A stretch of 64,000 bases of DNA from Cryptomeria japonica (Eukaryota > Streptophyta > Pinopsida > Cupressales > Cupressaceae), in the NCBI RefSeq assembly GCF_030272615.1, contig NC_081408.1, forward strand, positions 765,512,330-765,576,329, in the 5' to 3' direction. The notes beneath the pieces were generated by a model. The model did not search any database. It was not told the origin of the DNA and was given only the letters and a program-made list of their open reading frames with translations. The translations under genes and the position numbers were made by a program. Position 1 is the stretch's first letter. Each line of letters starts with the position of its first letter. Positions 21,531-32,298 of this stretch are shown here, one piece after another.

Positions 21531-22884
21531 AACATCCTAATTCTGATTATTCATGGTTAGATCTGAAAAAATTTGCTTCCTTAATTACATTTCCATGTTT
21601 GATCTTTTGCAAATTTTAGAGGTTAATTGCATAAAAACCCTAAATTTTCTTTTTAGTAATTGAGCTTGTGAAATGTTTAATTGTTAATGCTTGTTTCAGA
21701 TCTACCCTTCTATTGCAAATTGTCAATTCATATTTGTGCTTTAATTCTGAAAATTAAGTGGTTAAGTGTTAAAACCCTAATTTTTAAAACCCTCTTGGTT
21801 CAACCTTTGACCGATGATTTCACTGATCAAAACACCTCCAAATCGGCTGTAACTTTGGATTCCGCAACAAAATCATAATATCTCTCATCCCTGAAAATTT
21901 TGAAAAAAGTTGCGAGGACCGTGTGCACCCCGAGCGCCATCGTCCCCGATATTTTTTCCGAAATTTCGGGAGCTAGAACTTACTATATTTTTCTGCTAGA
22001 ATCCAGAATCTTGGCTGATTTCATCAATTCTAACACTTTCAAAATTAAAGTCAAAGTTGGTCTAGTGATTGCTTGGATTAAGGCTTCTAATCATTCAAAA
22101 ATTGTTGAAATTGAAATTTTGTGTTAAAATTGTGTTTCTTACTGTCCTAAATCTGAAAAGTGTGTTGGCATTCATTCGAAGTTTCAGTGCTTTATTCAAA
22201 TTTTTGGAGTTTGTGACTTTTGAAATTAAGTGTTTAATTGCAACAACTTTGATTTCCGCTTTCAAAATTGAATTTTGCATGAAATTGAGTCAACTTTTAA
22301 ATTTCAAAGCTTGCATTGCTTTTAGTATTCCCTCTAAAATCATAAAATTCAAAATTTCAGTTTCCCTCTCTTTTTCAAAATTCAAATTTTGCATTTTTCA
22401 ACAATCTTGGTAGGGTTCAATTTTGAGATTGCAACTTTAATTTGGCCTATCTACAAATCGTAAAATCACTCAATTTTTTCAGATTAGCTTTAAAATCATC
22501 ATAACTTTCATCCCTGAAAATTTTGAAAAAAGTTACGAGGACCGTGTGCACTCCGTTCGCCACGGTCCCCAATATTTTTTCCGAAATTTCGGGAGATTGT
22601 CATGATTGCATTTAATAGCTTAAATCTAGGAGATTGGCTGGTTTTATTGAAATTTGCTACCTCTAAATTCGAAAATAAATTCAAAATTCAAGATTTCAAT
22701 TTTCAAGATAACAATTAAAATTAAGTGCTACCCCCTTGGCCCTAATTTTCAATTGTGCCTACCTTTCTTGGAAGTTGTGTTTCCCTCTTCTTTCACAAAG
22801 TTCAAATTGGATAATCATTATCTCATTGTTCAATTTTGCCAACTTTATTTTCAAAATTCAAAATCTTCTCTCTCTCTCTAGTGC
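21531..22884 (+). other. Element 1 leader with duplicated structured motif
   Basis: An untranslated AT-rich leader of about 1.35 kb. A block of about 90 bp occurs twice, at 21881-21972 and 22500-22595. Each copy runs 'catccctgaaaattttgaaa', then the GGACCGTGTGCAC hairpin motif, then the perfect 12-bp palindrome CCGAAATTTCGG (21958-21969 and 22581-22592). No long frame here resembles a protein. Confidence 0.75.
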
Positions 22885-24880
22885 ATGAGTTTTACAACAA
22901 TAAGCCCTACTTACACTATTCCCGTTAGACGAAGCCTTAGAATTAAGTCTTTCCAAGGTTTAATTACCAAGGAGATGGAACCTAATTTGAATGGCCTTTT
23001 TAACGAGGACATGGGTAATTCCTCTAATCCTCTTAATGATTAAGAAGCTCTCCATGAGGTTTCTGTAGAACAACTTTCAAAATTGGATAACCAATTTGAT
23101 GATTTTCAGCAATGGATGTCTCAAGACTACCCCGATAGTGAAGCTCTTCCATTAATTAAGGGTCTAAAACGTATGGTTCAAAGTGATAAGAATGGAATTG
23201 ATATTTTGCGTAGTATTGCACACATCGTGGATTTGAATGTGATGCCTATGAAGAGTTGTGCCAAAACTTTAGGTTATACACAACCTCCTACTCAAGTCAA
23301 TCATTCTATTCCTTTGACAACTTCTATTGCTAGTATACCTACTTTTACATCAAACATAATGACTACTTCAATACAAAACATTTCACCTATGATCACCAGT
23401 CATGGGGGCAATCCTTCTTCTTCAATCAACCCTCTTCCTTCATTCATTCCTTCAATGAGCGTCCCTATTACATCTCCACAAATGAACACGACGCAAGGGG
23501 GCAATTCATTTAACCATTCCATTCCTCCTTGTAGTGTTCCTTCTTTCCAATCATCTCCTATGACTAACCATCATAGTGTCCCGCCACCTTACTCTCAATC
23601 AATACCTTCTTTCAATAACATAATACCTCCATCACAATCTAACATGTCTAATATGAACTCTTCGACTGAAGTGACCATTAACAATCTTGCACAAACTGTC
23701 TCTTCTTTACAGCAACAAATTGCCTCTATGAATCAATCTAAGTTTAGTGTGCCCACATTTGATGTTGCGAGCCCACTTTCTCTTGACATTGTTCGAGCTA
23801 TCCCTCCTAAGCATGTTGAAATCCCGCAATTGGAGCTTTATAATGGTAAAGGTGATCCTCTAACACATGTTAAGACCTTTCAAACAATATGTACCGATTT
23901 TGCTCATCACCAAAGGTTGCTTGCAAAACTGTTTACTAGAACATTAAGAGATAAGGCTCTACAATGGTATTGTTCGTTGCCTTCCTATTCTATTACTTCT
24001 TTCCAACAACTTGCAAATGCTTTTATTCAACAATTTCAAAACAATATAGGTCCTAAAGTTACTTTGATTGATTTAATGCATTGTAAACAAGGTGTTAAAG
24101 AAAAAGTGACTGATTTCATTGGTAGATATAAGCATTTGTGTGCTCAAATTTCTTTTCCAGTACCTGACAATGATATTCAAAGAATCTTTATTTCTAATTT
24201 ACAAAAAGATATTAGAGAAAAACTTTTGTTTTCTGAGTTTACTTATTTCCAACAGTTGTGTGCAACTCTTCACAATTATCAACTGACTGTGAGTCAAATG
24301 GAACAAGCAAATCCTATGGCTCCGAGTGATAAGGGTGATAGTAGTCAACAACCATTTGGGAAGTTTAAACCGAACAGAGGGTTCATCAAGTTCAATGAAA
24401 ACATCACCAACAACAATGTGAATGCAGCATCAGGTGTGCCTCCTATTTCTAAGTTTTTCAAGAAAGAAAGAGAGTTTACTCCTTTGAATGAATCATTGCA
24501 TAGTATTATGAATAAGTTATTGGAACGAAATGTGCTTACTCTCCCTCCTATAAAGCAAATAGATCCTGCAAAGATGAATTCACCCTATTTTGATAACAAA
24601 TCTTTTTGTCAATTTCATCATCAACTTGGGCATGATACTGGAAAAATGTTTTTTTTTAAAGGGTAAAATTCAAGATTTGATTGATAATAATACTATCTCT
24701 GTTTCAGATGTGAATGATAAAGGCAACACATCTGTAGCTCTTCCTAACCAAAATCTTAACATTTTTATTGATCCATTACCTTCTCATACCTCTAATGTGA
24801 TTGAGACTAACGATTCCTCTTTCTCACCTGATGGTCTTGTGTCTATGACTACGAATGTGGTTAACTTTGTAGAGCAGTAG
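22885..24880 (+). pseudogene. Element 1 gag
   Basis: Gag polyprotein of a Tat-type gypsy. ATG 22885 is chosen because its product aligns with the start of Element 2 gag. A TAA at 23041-23043 interrupts, and the frame then stays open for 527 codons (23083-24666). A Ser/Pro/Asn-rich linker (about residues 64-190 of that stretch) is followed by a retrotransposon gag (PF03732-type) domain at about 250-400, containing 'LELYNGKGDPLTHV', 'KALQWYCSLPS' and 'VTDFIGRYKHLC'. A knuckle-like 'FCQFHHQLGHDT' follows near 24600. The frame is lost in a run of eight T residues at about 24648-24656. It continues one frame over ('LKGKIQDLIDNNTI') to a TAG at 24878-24880. The capsid domain itself is intact. Confidence 0.87.
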
Positions 24881-25585
24881 AAAATCCCTAAAGAGCCTTC
24901 CATCACATTTGATTCCAGTGAAACTATCAGGGCACCTGATGGTCCTTTATATATAGTTGCAAAAGTCAAGAATACACCTTGTCGTGGAGTGCTTATTGAT
25001 CCTTCTTGCATGGTTAATGTCATTACTGAAGAATTTCTTTTTACTTTGCAATTGAATCAAGTGATCTATGACAAAACAAATGTGGTTGTGAAACTATTTG
25101 ATGCATTTTCTTCTCCTGCAATTGGTTCTATTACATTACCTATTGAGGTCCATAACAAATCCCTTGATGTGAGCTTTGCTATTATTCCATCATCCGAACA
25201 ATTTCGTGTGAAGCTAGGCTATCCTTGGCTATCTTCCATGAAAGCTATTGCTTCTCCTATTCACAAGTGTTTGAAATTTCCCCATAATGGTGAAGTTGGT
25301 ACTGTCAATCATAGTCTCTTTAAACTAGCTGAAAGAACTTCTAGCGTTCCTATTGATTATTTTTGGCCTAAACAATTTCAATCTCTTCCACCACGAAGTG
25401 ATCATCTTTTCAAATCTTATCAAAAGTGGAAAAAAGATATGATCCTATTTCTAAGTGAACCTAGAACACCCAAACTTGATATTCCTATCATTCTTGAGAA
25501 GGAAGTTCTTCCTTTGAAAGATAAAACTAATGTCTTTCCTCAAGAAGATTCCCAACCCATCCCTATGGTTGTGACTATGTCTATG
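24881..25585 (+). pseudogene. Element 1 protease-like region
   Basis: Continues in the same frame as the end of gag beyond the TAG. A retropepsin-like core is visible: 'GVLIDPSCMVNVITEEFLF' (about 24980-25035), where the usual catalytic DT/SG is replaced by DPS, then 'FRVKLGYPWLSSMKAI' (about 25200-25250), resembling the conserved 'ILLGRPWL' strand. The replacement suggests that it has lost or altered proteolytic activity. Confidence in the protease assignment is moderate and rests on position and these two blocks. Confidence 0.65.
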
Positions 25586-26316
25586 TCTATAAACTTTCTA
25601 AAGGTAGACCTATACCTCCTCATCATGATGGACTTGGTCTCCTTCCTAAACCAGATATTCCTCCTTTATATGGAGCAGTTCCTCCTCCTTCCTCTTATAG
25701 AGAGAAGAGACCTTCCTCTTCTCCTATCGTCCAACCTAAGAGACCACAACCTAAACACCCAAGTGATAAGGATGAGAACATTCCTCCTCCTCAATCTTCT
25801 CAACTTCCTACTAAGACTAGACGAAATCGCTCTGCGCCTGAACGCCGACGAAAGCGTCGTCTTAGAGCTCGTGCAACTGCTTCTCAAACTTTGCAATCCC
25901 CTAAGACACCTTCAACTAGCATTATTCCATTTTCTCCTCAGCCAAAAATTGAGTCAAAATCTCCTAAACATAAGATGCGTGATGGTTTTGATCCTGTGCG
26001 AGTTAAAGATCCTATTTTTATAAATCTTGATGATGATATAGATGAAAATGTTATTCATGATGAAAATGTTACTCCTCTTGCTTCTGATAGTGAATATGAA
26101 TATGTTGATGTTAATAACCATTTATCTAACGAATTTTCTAAAGCACTTATCCTAGCTCCTAGACAAGAACAACGTGGCTTGGAACATGAACATAGCCCTT
26201 GTTTGGATCTTGTGATAGCTCCATCTGCTGTGTTGGATGTTCCTCCTCTAGCGTGTTTCCTGCCTTCCCGAAATATTGATCAGCAAGATCAGAGGGTGGA
26301 TGACGTGCTAGACTAG
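25586..26316 (+). pseudogene. Element 1 C-terminal Pro/Arg-rich tail with G-patch-like remnant
   Basis: After a frame change near 25575-25590 (beside a 'tatgtctatgtctat' duplication) the reading is open to TAG 26314-26316. It begins 'LSKGRPIPPHHDGLGLLPKP', the remnant of the Gly-rich patch seen in related elements. A basic segment follows (RRNRSAPERRRKRRLRAR, about 25815-25875), then an acidic end ('NLDDDIDENVIHDENV'). No RT, RNase H or integrase motif follows. The basic segment could bind nucleic acid or act in nuclear import, which is inference. Confidence 0.65.
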
Positions 26317-27055
26317 TTTCATTAGCATAGCAGATTCTCTCCTCCTCTCTTGATCTCTTTTGTTACTTCTTCTATGTGTTATTCCCATTCTTCTATTTGT
26401 TGTCCTTAGTGTTGTCTACTTGAGGACGATGCAAAGCATTGAGATCCCTTTTGGTCTCTCGCATGTTGACTCAAAAGACACATGTGTTCCCTTCTTCTAG
26501 GTGACCTTCCTTGATTGGGGAATGAAGAACAATTATGCATACATACATATAACATACATGAATTATCATACAACATACTGACCCCAAGGAAAGCGAAGTC
26601 ACCTCGTGCTTTGTGTTTTGTGTCTATTATCCTTGGGTTTATCTCACACTTGGGGGCTAAATCTTTGTGATAACATGCTCCTTTCCCTTGTCATTTCTTA
26701 TGTGTATCACTACCTTAAAGCAATCACCCCCGATGAGGCATGTGCGATCGCTTTAACGTAGGGGGCATACACTCCGTTCATATCTCTTCAAGATTCTTGA
26801 AAATTTCTTGGCGAACTTAGCTTTGCCTTGAAAATTTTTGGTATTTTTCTTGCATGACTCATAGTGAGGGAACCTTACTACTGACAGTCATGGTTCTCCC
26901 TCTTGATCTTCCCTTTTACTTTGTGAATCGAAGTCGTAAGATCCTTAGTCCACTGGGGGCTTAGTGTATCTTGCCTCCTTGACGTGGTGAAAGTCTTTCA
27001 ATGTTGTTTCCTTGTACTTTACCGGAAGTATGGGCGTACGCTTATACTCCCGCTA
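26317..27055 (+). other. Element 1 3' noncoding region with PPT-like repeats
   Basis: No protein domain. The G5 motif of the true polypurine tract recurs upstream at 26651-26662 (TGGGGGCTAAAT) and 26954-26964 (TGGGGGCTTAG), with a weaker form near 26760 ('agggggcat'). Confidence 0.65.
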
Positions 27056-27069
27056 AAGTGGGGGCTAAA
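27056..27069 (+). other. Element 1 polypurine tract
   Basis: 'aagtgggggctaaa' lies directly against the 3' LTR start TGTAGCG. It contains one pyrimidine pair, so it is an imperfect tract. Confidence 0.7.
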
Positions 27070-28324
27070 TGTAGCGTAGTAAAATTGTGACACTTGCAAT
27101 TTCAACTGCATTTGGGTCTTCACGATGGCGGCGCAACGTTGAACCTGAATGGAGACCCCGAAACCTATTTACGACATTAAAAACTGCATCTTTCTGCACC
27201 TTGGCCTGATCCTCCTTGCACCCTGCTGTCCCGGGAGGTGGGACCATGGCGCCCAACGCCCTGGTCCTTCAGGACCATGGCGCCCAGCGCCCTGGTCCTT
27301 CAGGACCATGGCGCCTAGCGCCCTAGTCCCTGGCCCTATTTTGGGCCCGGTCTCTTGTTGGGCATCGGGTCTTCAAGTTTGCAATTTGGAAAATAATGTT
27401 CCTAGGTCGGCCTAAGGTCGGAAAAATCAGTCTCCTAACCCTAATTGACAAGTATATAAACTACATTTCCCCTCCCATTTGAAGGAAGGGTGAGAAACAT
27501 ATGCGTGCAAGAGGCGGAAGCGATAGGCAAACATTCAAACATTCAAGCATTCAAGCATTCCTTCAAGCAATTGAGCATTCTAGGTCTCCATTCAAGGCTA
27601 GGTGTTGCATTCAAGACAAGGATTCAACCATTGAAGAGGAGATCACCTACAACATACAACATACAACATCATTACACCTTCACATGTAAGAATACAAACA
27701 TTCTTACAACAAGGTATCAATACTTGATTACATTACAAACACTTACATTTACAACATTCTCATTTCTTGGTTATTCCAAAACCGGGGTTTGACCTGAAGG
27801 CAAACCCCTAATCCCTAACCCCCCAATCGTCCTCTCTTTTCTGTGTGTAGGTTGCAGGTACGCGGCTGTAATTGAAGATCTGGAATCCTTGTGTAGAGAC
27901 GAACAAATCCCCCTTCGTTTCGCGGATTTTTCGGAGGACCGTGTGCACTCCGAGCGCCATCGTCCCGTCAACTTTCGCTCAAACTTGCAGGACAGCATCG
28001 TCTCGACATTTTACTGCTAATTTCAAATCCACAGCTTCATCCCGTGTCCCTATCTCCGTCTACAAGCGAATCTTTCTTACTTTCACATACACTCCTAGTT
28101 CAATCCTTCTATCTACATTCTTTACAAAAGAGGGTATCCTTGCTGTCTCAACCCTTGAAACTCATTTAGAATTCAATCTTGCATTGTGTGGGATTGGATC
28201 TTGTGAGTTTCAACCCCTCTTTTGAATGTAAAGTCTCTCCTAAGTGAAAACTGTCAATCCTAGTGACCTCCTTTCTCTCTCCTTGGAGTGGGGGAACACC
28301 TAGGGTTCGATTTTCCGCTTTACA
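27070..28324 (+). repeat. Element 1 3' LTR
   Basis: 1,255 bp, TGTAGCG...CTTTACA, nearly identical to 20296-21511. It has three instead of two 31-bp hairpin units (27241-27329), a TATA-like motif at 27453-27460 and the GGACCGTG motif at 27936-27965. Confidence 0.92.
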
Positions 28325-28329
28325 ATTGT

Positions 28330-29156
28330 AATAAGAGATAAACCACAGAAAGCAATCAAAGAAAATAATCATGCCTCATCATAGCTTCTCTAGTCATGGA
28401 CATCCTTGACTCGCATAGAGTACATGATTAGCAATAAAATCAAGATATAAACACTAAATCTTGTAGGTCATCCACATGTTCTCATGGTCATTAACTGATA
28501 TAATCATCTTGATGATGATCTTTGATAATCCTTTATTACTTGCTGGTTGATTCTTCGTTTTCTGAGTTTCACGATTCAGTTGTCATGAAATGCCTTGATC
28601 TTCGTTGCTTTGGTGCTCATTATATGTTTCAAAAACCCTAGGTGTTTTTGGTTTTTCTAAGTTTTCTGAATGTTTTTGGATTTTCAAAGATTCAAAGGAT
28701 CACCTTTGCAAAAGGAATTAGGATTTTGCCCCCAGCAGAAACAAAACTTTATTATGGATGTATGAATTGATCAAGATCCAAACCATGGAGGGATACAAAT
28801 GCAGATTGATTGATTCTGATATAATCTAAGATAGTGACTATGATAAGTATGTCAAAGATTGATAATTGTTGGTAAGCTGCATATTTCTTGCTAATTGTTC
28901 AAACCAATGGATGCGAAAGATGAAATGGATGAGCTAGGATAGATGGAAGCGGTAGATGTGATAGGATGGAGTGGATAGGTGCGCAAAGCGATCTCATAGA
29001 TGGAAGAACTCACTTTTTTAGATAGCGTCTGTTTACCAGGTTTGCACCATCTAAACTTATTGCATTTTTTCATATTTTGAATTTTTTTTTGCTTTCGTTG
29101 TTTTATGCTTTTTACGGATTTTCTGATTTTTACTGATTTCTTTAGGACTTTATATC
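28330..29156 (-). other. Element 3 region after integrase, noncoding
   Basis: Lies between the Element 1 insertion and the integrase stop. The minus-strand frame at 28891-29160 is Lys-rich and not recognised. No domain seen. Confidence 0.5.
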
Positions 29157-30470
29157 TCAAGCATAGAACTTCTTGAGAAAAATAGAATTGAGAGGTTCAT
29201 CAAACCAATCACCTTCAAGGATAGATAACTTGTATTCTCCTGAGCCATATGTTGCTATTATGACAAAAGGTCCTAGCCAATTTGGTCTAAATTTACCCTT
29301 CTTTTCTCGGTCTTGTTGATTTCTTGGATTCTCCCTTAGAACTATATCTCCAATCTGAAAAATACGTGGCGTGACTCTGTGATTATAACTTCTTGCCATT
29401 CTCTGTTGATATATTTTCAAATGATCTGTTGCATTTTGGTGACGTTCCTGGATCAGCTCAAGTTCTTGGAGTCTAGAGACTCGTTGTTCTTCCTCTGGTA
29501 TAAGACCTTTCAAGGAAACCCATAGAGAAGGTATCTCTACTTCTACGGGTAATATGGCTTTTGATCCATAGACTAAGCAATATGGAGTTGCTCCCATTGG
29601 TGTGCGGATGTTGGTTCGATATGCCCAAAGAGCAGGATTTAGCTGAATGTGTCAGTCTTTTCCAACTTCATTAACTGTTTTTTTCAAGATTTTCAAGATA
29701 GTTTTGTTTGATGCCTCAGCTTGACCATTTCCTTGTGGATAATATGAAGTAGAAAACCTATGTTGGATATGAAATTGCTCACATAGCTCCTTCACATCTT
29801 GATTCTTAAATGGTCTTCCATTATCAGTGATGATTGTTATAGGAACTCCATAGCGACAGACTATATAATTCAAGATGAATGATGATATTTGTTTCCCTAT
29901 CACTTATTCAAAGATACTACTTCAATCCATTTAGTGAAATATTCAGTAGCAGTCAGAATGAACTTATGTCCATTAGAGGATGAAGGATTTATCTTTCCTA
30001 TCAAATCAAGGCCCCATTGAGAAAATGGCCATGATCCGGTCATAGGATACAATTCTTGTGCTGGTGCATGAATGAGATTCCCATGGATCTAACATTGTTT
30101 ACATTTCTTGGCATATGTGAATGAATCTCTCTCCATAGTAGGCCAATAGTAACCCATATGAAGAAGTTTCTTAGCTAGTGTTTATCCACTTGAGTGTGTG
30201 CCACAAATACCTGCATGAACTTCGTTAAGAACTTTCCCAGATTGTTCTTGTTCAAGACATCTCAATAAAGTACTATGTAAACCTCACCTATATAAAGTAT
30301 CGACAATAATATTATAGCGAGATGACTCACGGATAAAGTTTCTTCTTTGATTGCGGGATAGGTCAAGAGGAAGGATATTCTCTTTTAAGTACTGCTAGGT
30401 TTGGTCGTATAAGGATTGATTGGTTCCCGATATATGGCAAATCATGTAGGTATGCTGGGATTGATTGGTA
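29157..30470 (-). pseudogene. Element 3 integrase
   Basis: Integrase inserts the retrotransposon DNA into the chromosome. On the minus strand the pieces run from about 30470 to the stop at 29157. They include a degraded zinc-binding end ('EVHAGICGTHSSG', then 'CKQC'), and catalytic Asp in 'QWGLDLIG' (about 30010) and 'ITDNGRPF' (about 29820). The Glu of 'GNGQAEASNK' (about 29716) lies exactly 35 residues after the second Asp, the D-x35-E spacing of functional integrases. The C-terminal part ('MGATPYCLVYGSKAILPVEV' to 'SIFLKKFYA') is one open frame (29157-29597). Stops near 30060, 29905 and 29650 disable it. Confidence 0.87.
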
Positions 30471-30678
30471 GGGGTTAAGATATCTTCCATGAGGAATTCG
30501 TAACGCTGTTGATTCTCCTGATTCTGCAAGAGATATGCTATTGTATCCATTGCATTTGCTACTTTGTTCTCATTTCTTGGGATTTGAGTGAACGATACTT
30601 CTTCAAAGTGTTCTTTAAACTCTTCTACCAGCTATTTGTAGGGCATGAGCTTGTCATCCTTAGTTTGATAATCATCAT

Positions 30679-30960
30679 TTATTTGGTTTTTATGATAAGT
30701 TGTGAATCACCATAGACATGTAATTCCTTGATATTCCATTCAATAGCCATTTTGAGCCCAATAGTCAATGCTTCATATTCTGTAGTATTGTTTGTGCATG
30801 GAAACCGCAGTCTATATGATTTTGGAATTGTGTGTTCCTGAGGTGTGATGAATAAAATTCCTGCGCCTGATCCATATTGCGTATAAGAACCATCAAAGTA
30901 CAATTTCCAAAATTTTGTACTTACTATCAGAATGTCTGCATCAGGAAATTCAATGTGCAA
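30679..30960 (-). pseudogene. Element 3 second (archaeal-type) RNase H
   Basis: A separate RNase H-like domain after the usual RT-linked one: 'WKLYFDGSYTQYGSGAGILF', 'FPCTNNTTEYEALTIGLKMA' and 'ELHVYGDSQLIIKTK'. The Asp in YFDGS, the Glu in TEYEAL and the Asp in YGDSQ are the expected catalytic acids. Dual RNase H is a recognised trait of Tat-lineage gypsy elements. It is fairly intact here but lies in a broken polyprotein. Confidence 0.82.
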
Positions 30961-30999
30961 TGGTATGTCATTTTGTAAAGGTGCTTCAGCTAATTGATC

Positions 31000-32298
31000 A
31001 GCAATGACCTATCCTTTGATAGCTTTTCGATCAACATACTCTATATCAAATTCACTCAGTATCATAACCCATTTGGCTTGTCTGCTTGTCAAAATTGATT
31101 TGCTCAGCAAATACTTTAGTGGATCTATGTTTGCTATTAGTTTCACAGAATGAGTTAGCATATAATGTCGCAGCTTCTGAGTTGCAAATACAACTGCTAG
31201 ACATGTCTTCTCTATTTATGTATAATTTAGTTCATAGCCGACAAGTGTTCTACTGATGTAATACACTGCTCTTTCTTTCCCTTCGTCATCATGTTGTGCT
31301 AGAAGAGTGCCTAATGATACGTTTGTCGTCGAGATATAGAGCAACAATGGTTTCCCTTTGATTGGTGATAACAGCACTGGAGGATTCATGAGATATTCTT
31401 TGATTTGCATAAAAACCTCTTCACATTTTTGATCCCATTTGAATGGAACATTCTTATGTAAAAGATGAGTGAATGAATAACATCTATCTGCTAATTGAGA
31501 GACAAATCTTTTGATTGATTGCAATCTTCCTTGTAAAGATCACAATTGACTTATGTTCCTGGGTGACTCCATTTTCATGATGGCTTTGACATTTTTCAGG
31601 ATCTACTTCAATTCCACAAGTTGATATAATGTACCCAAGAAGTTTTCCAGAAGTTACTCCAAATGCACATTTCTTTGGATTTAATCTCAACTGATATCTT
31701 TCCAACCTATCAAAGATCTTGCTTAAGACGTTCAAATGTTCATCTTGTATGAGATTTTGCAAGTATTTCATCTACATAATCTTCCATAAATGTATGCATC
31801 ATATCATGGAAAATTGTTGTCATAGCTCTTTAATAAGTTGCTCCTGCATTCTTAAGCCCAAATGGCATAACATTCCAACAATAAGTACCCCATGCACAGG
31901 TGAATGTTGTTTTTTCTTGATCTTTAGGGGCGATTCTTATTTGATTGTATCTTGAAAAGCCATCCATTAATGAAAACATCTCATGCCCTGTTGATAAGTC
32001 CACAATTATATCAATGTTGGGTAGTAAAAAATCATCTTTGGGACATGCTTTGTTCAAATCTCTGAAATCGGTTGCAGACTATTATGCTTTTATCTGGCTT
32101 TGACACTGGTACAATGCTTGAAACCCATTCTGGATAGGCAACAAGTCTTATGAAACCCACATCTAATAGTTTCTTTAGCTCTTCTTTTACAAGAAGAGCG
32201 ATGTGTGGATGCATCTTCCTTAGATTTTGCTTAACTGGTTTTGCTTTTAAATTCACATTGAGATGATGCATTATAAGATCTGGATTAAGTCCTGGCAT
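31000..32298 (-). pseudogene. Element 3 reverse transcriptase and RNase H
   Basis: RT copies the element RNA into DNA. Minus-strand pieces: 'LVKEELKKLLDVGFIR' and 'WVSSIVPVSKPDKSI' (32298-32050), 'KACPKDDFLLPNIDIIVDLS' and 'WNVMPFGLKNAGATY' (32057-31830), the palm motif region at 31761-31781, then 'KKCAFGVTSGKLLGYIIS' (31771-31600). The RNase H connection follows with 'PPVLLSPIKGKPLLLYIS' and 'ERAVYYISRTLVGYELNYT' (31524-31216). At the palm motif the sequence reads YVDE, not YVDD: the GAA codon lies on plus 31767-31769. A frameshift near 32050 and several stops add to the damage. It cannot be active. Confidence 0.87.

Larger units (their letters stand above)
20296..28324 (+). mobile_element. 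Element 1: complete non-autonomous Ty3/gypsy (Tat-type), TSD ATTGT
   Basis: An 8,029-bp element with direct LTRs (20296-21511 and 27070-28324) flanked by ATTGT (20291-20295 and 28325-28329). It has a primer-binding site, a 1.35-kb leader, gag, a protease-like region, a proline-rich tail and a polypurine tract. No RT, RNase H or integrase is present between the end of the coding region (26316) and the 3' LTR. It must have used enzymes supplied in trans. The LTRs look only a few per cent different, so it is the youngest layer of the nest. It is inserted in the 3' region of Element 3. Confidence 0.93.

Noticed and set aside
24878-24880. Programmed TAG readthrough at the gag-protease junction as an established feature
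   Set aside because: Downstream context does not match known readthrough signals and the gene has other disabling changes. Kept only as a low-interest question.
27490-28225. Several 60-117-codon frames repeated in both Element 1 LTRs (also 20685-21413)
   Set aside because: They lie wholly in LTR sequence and match no protein family. They recur because the LTRs are duplicated.
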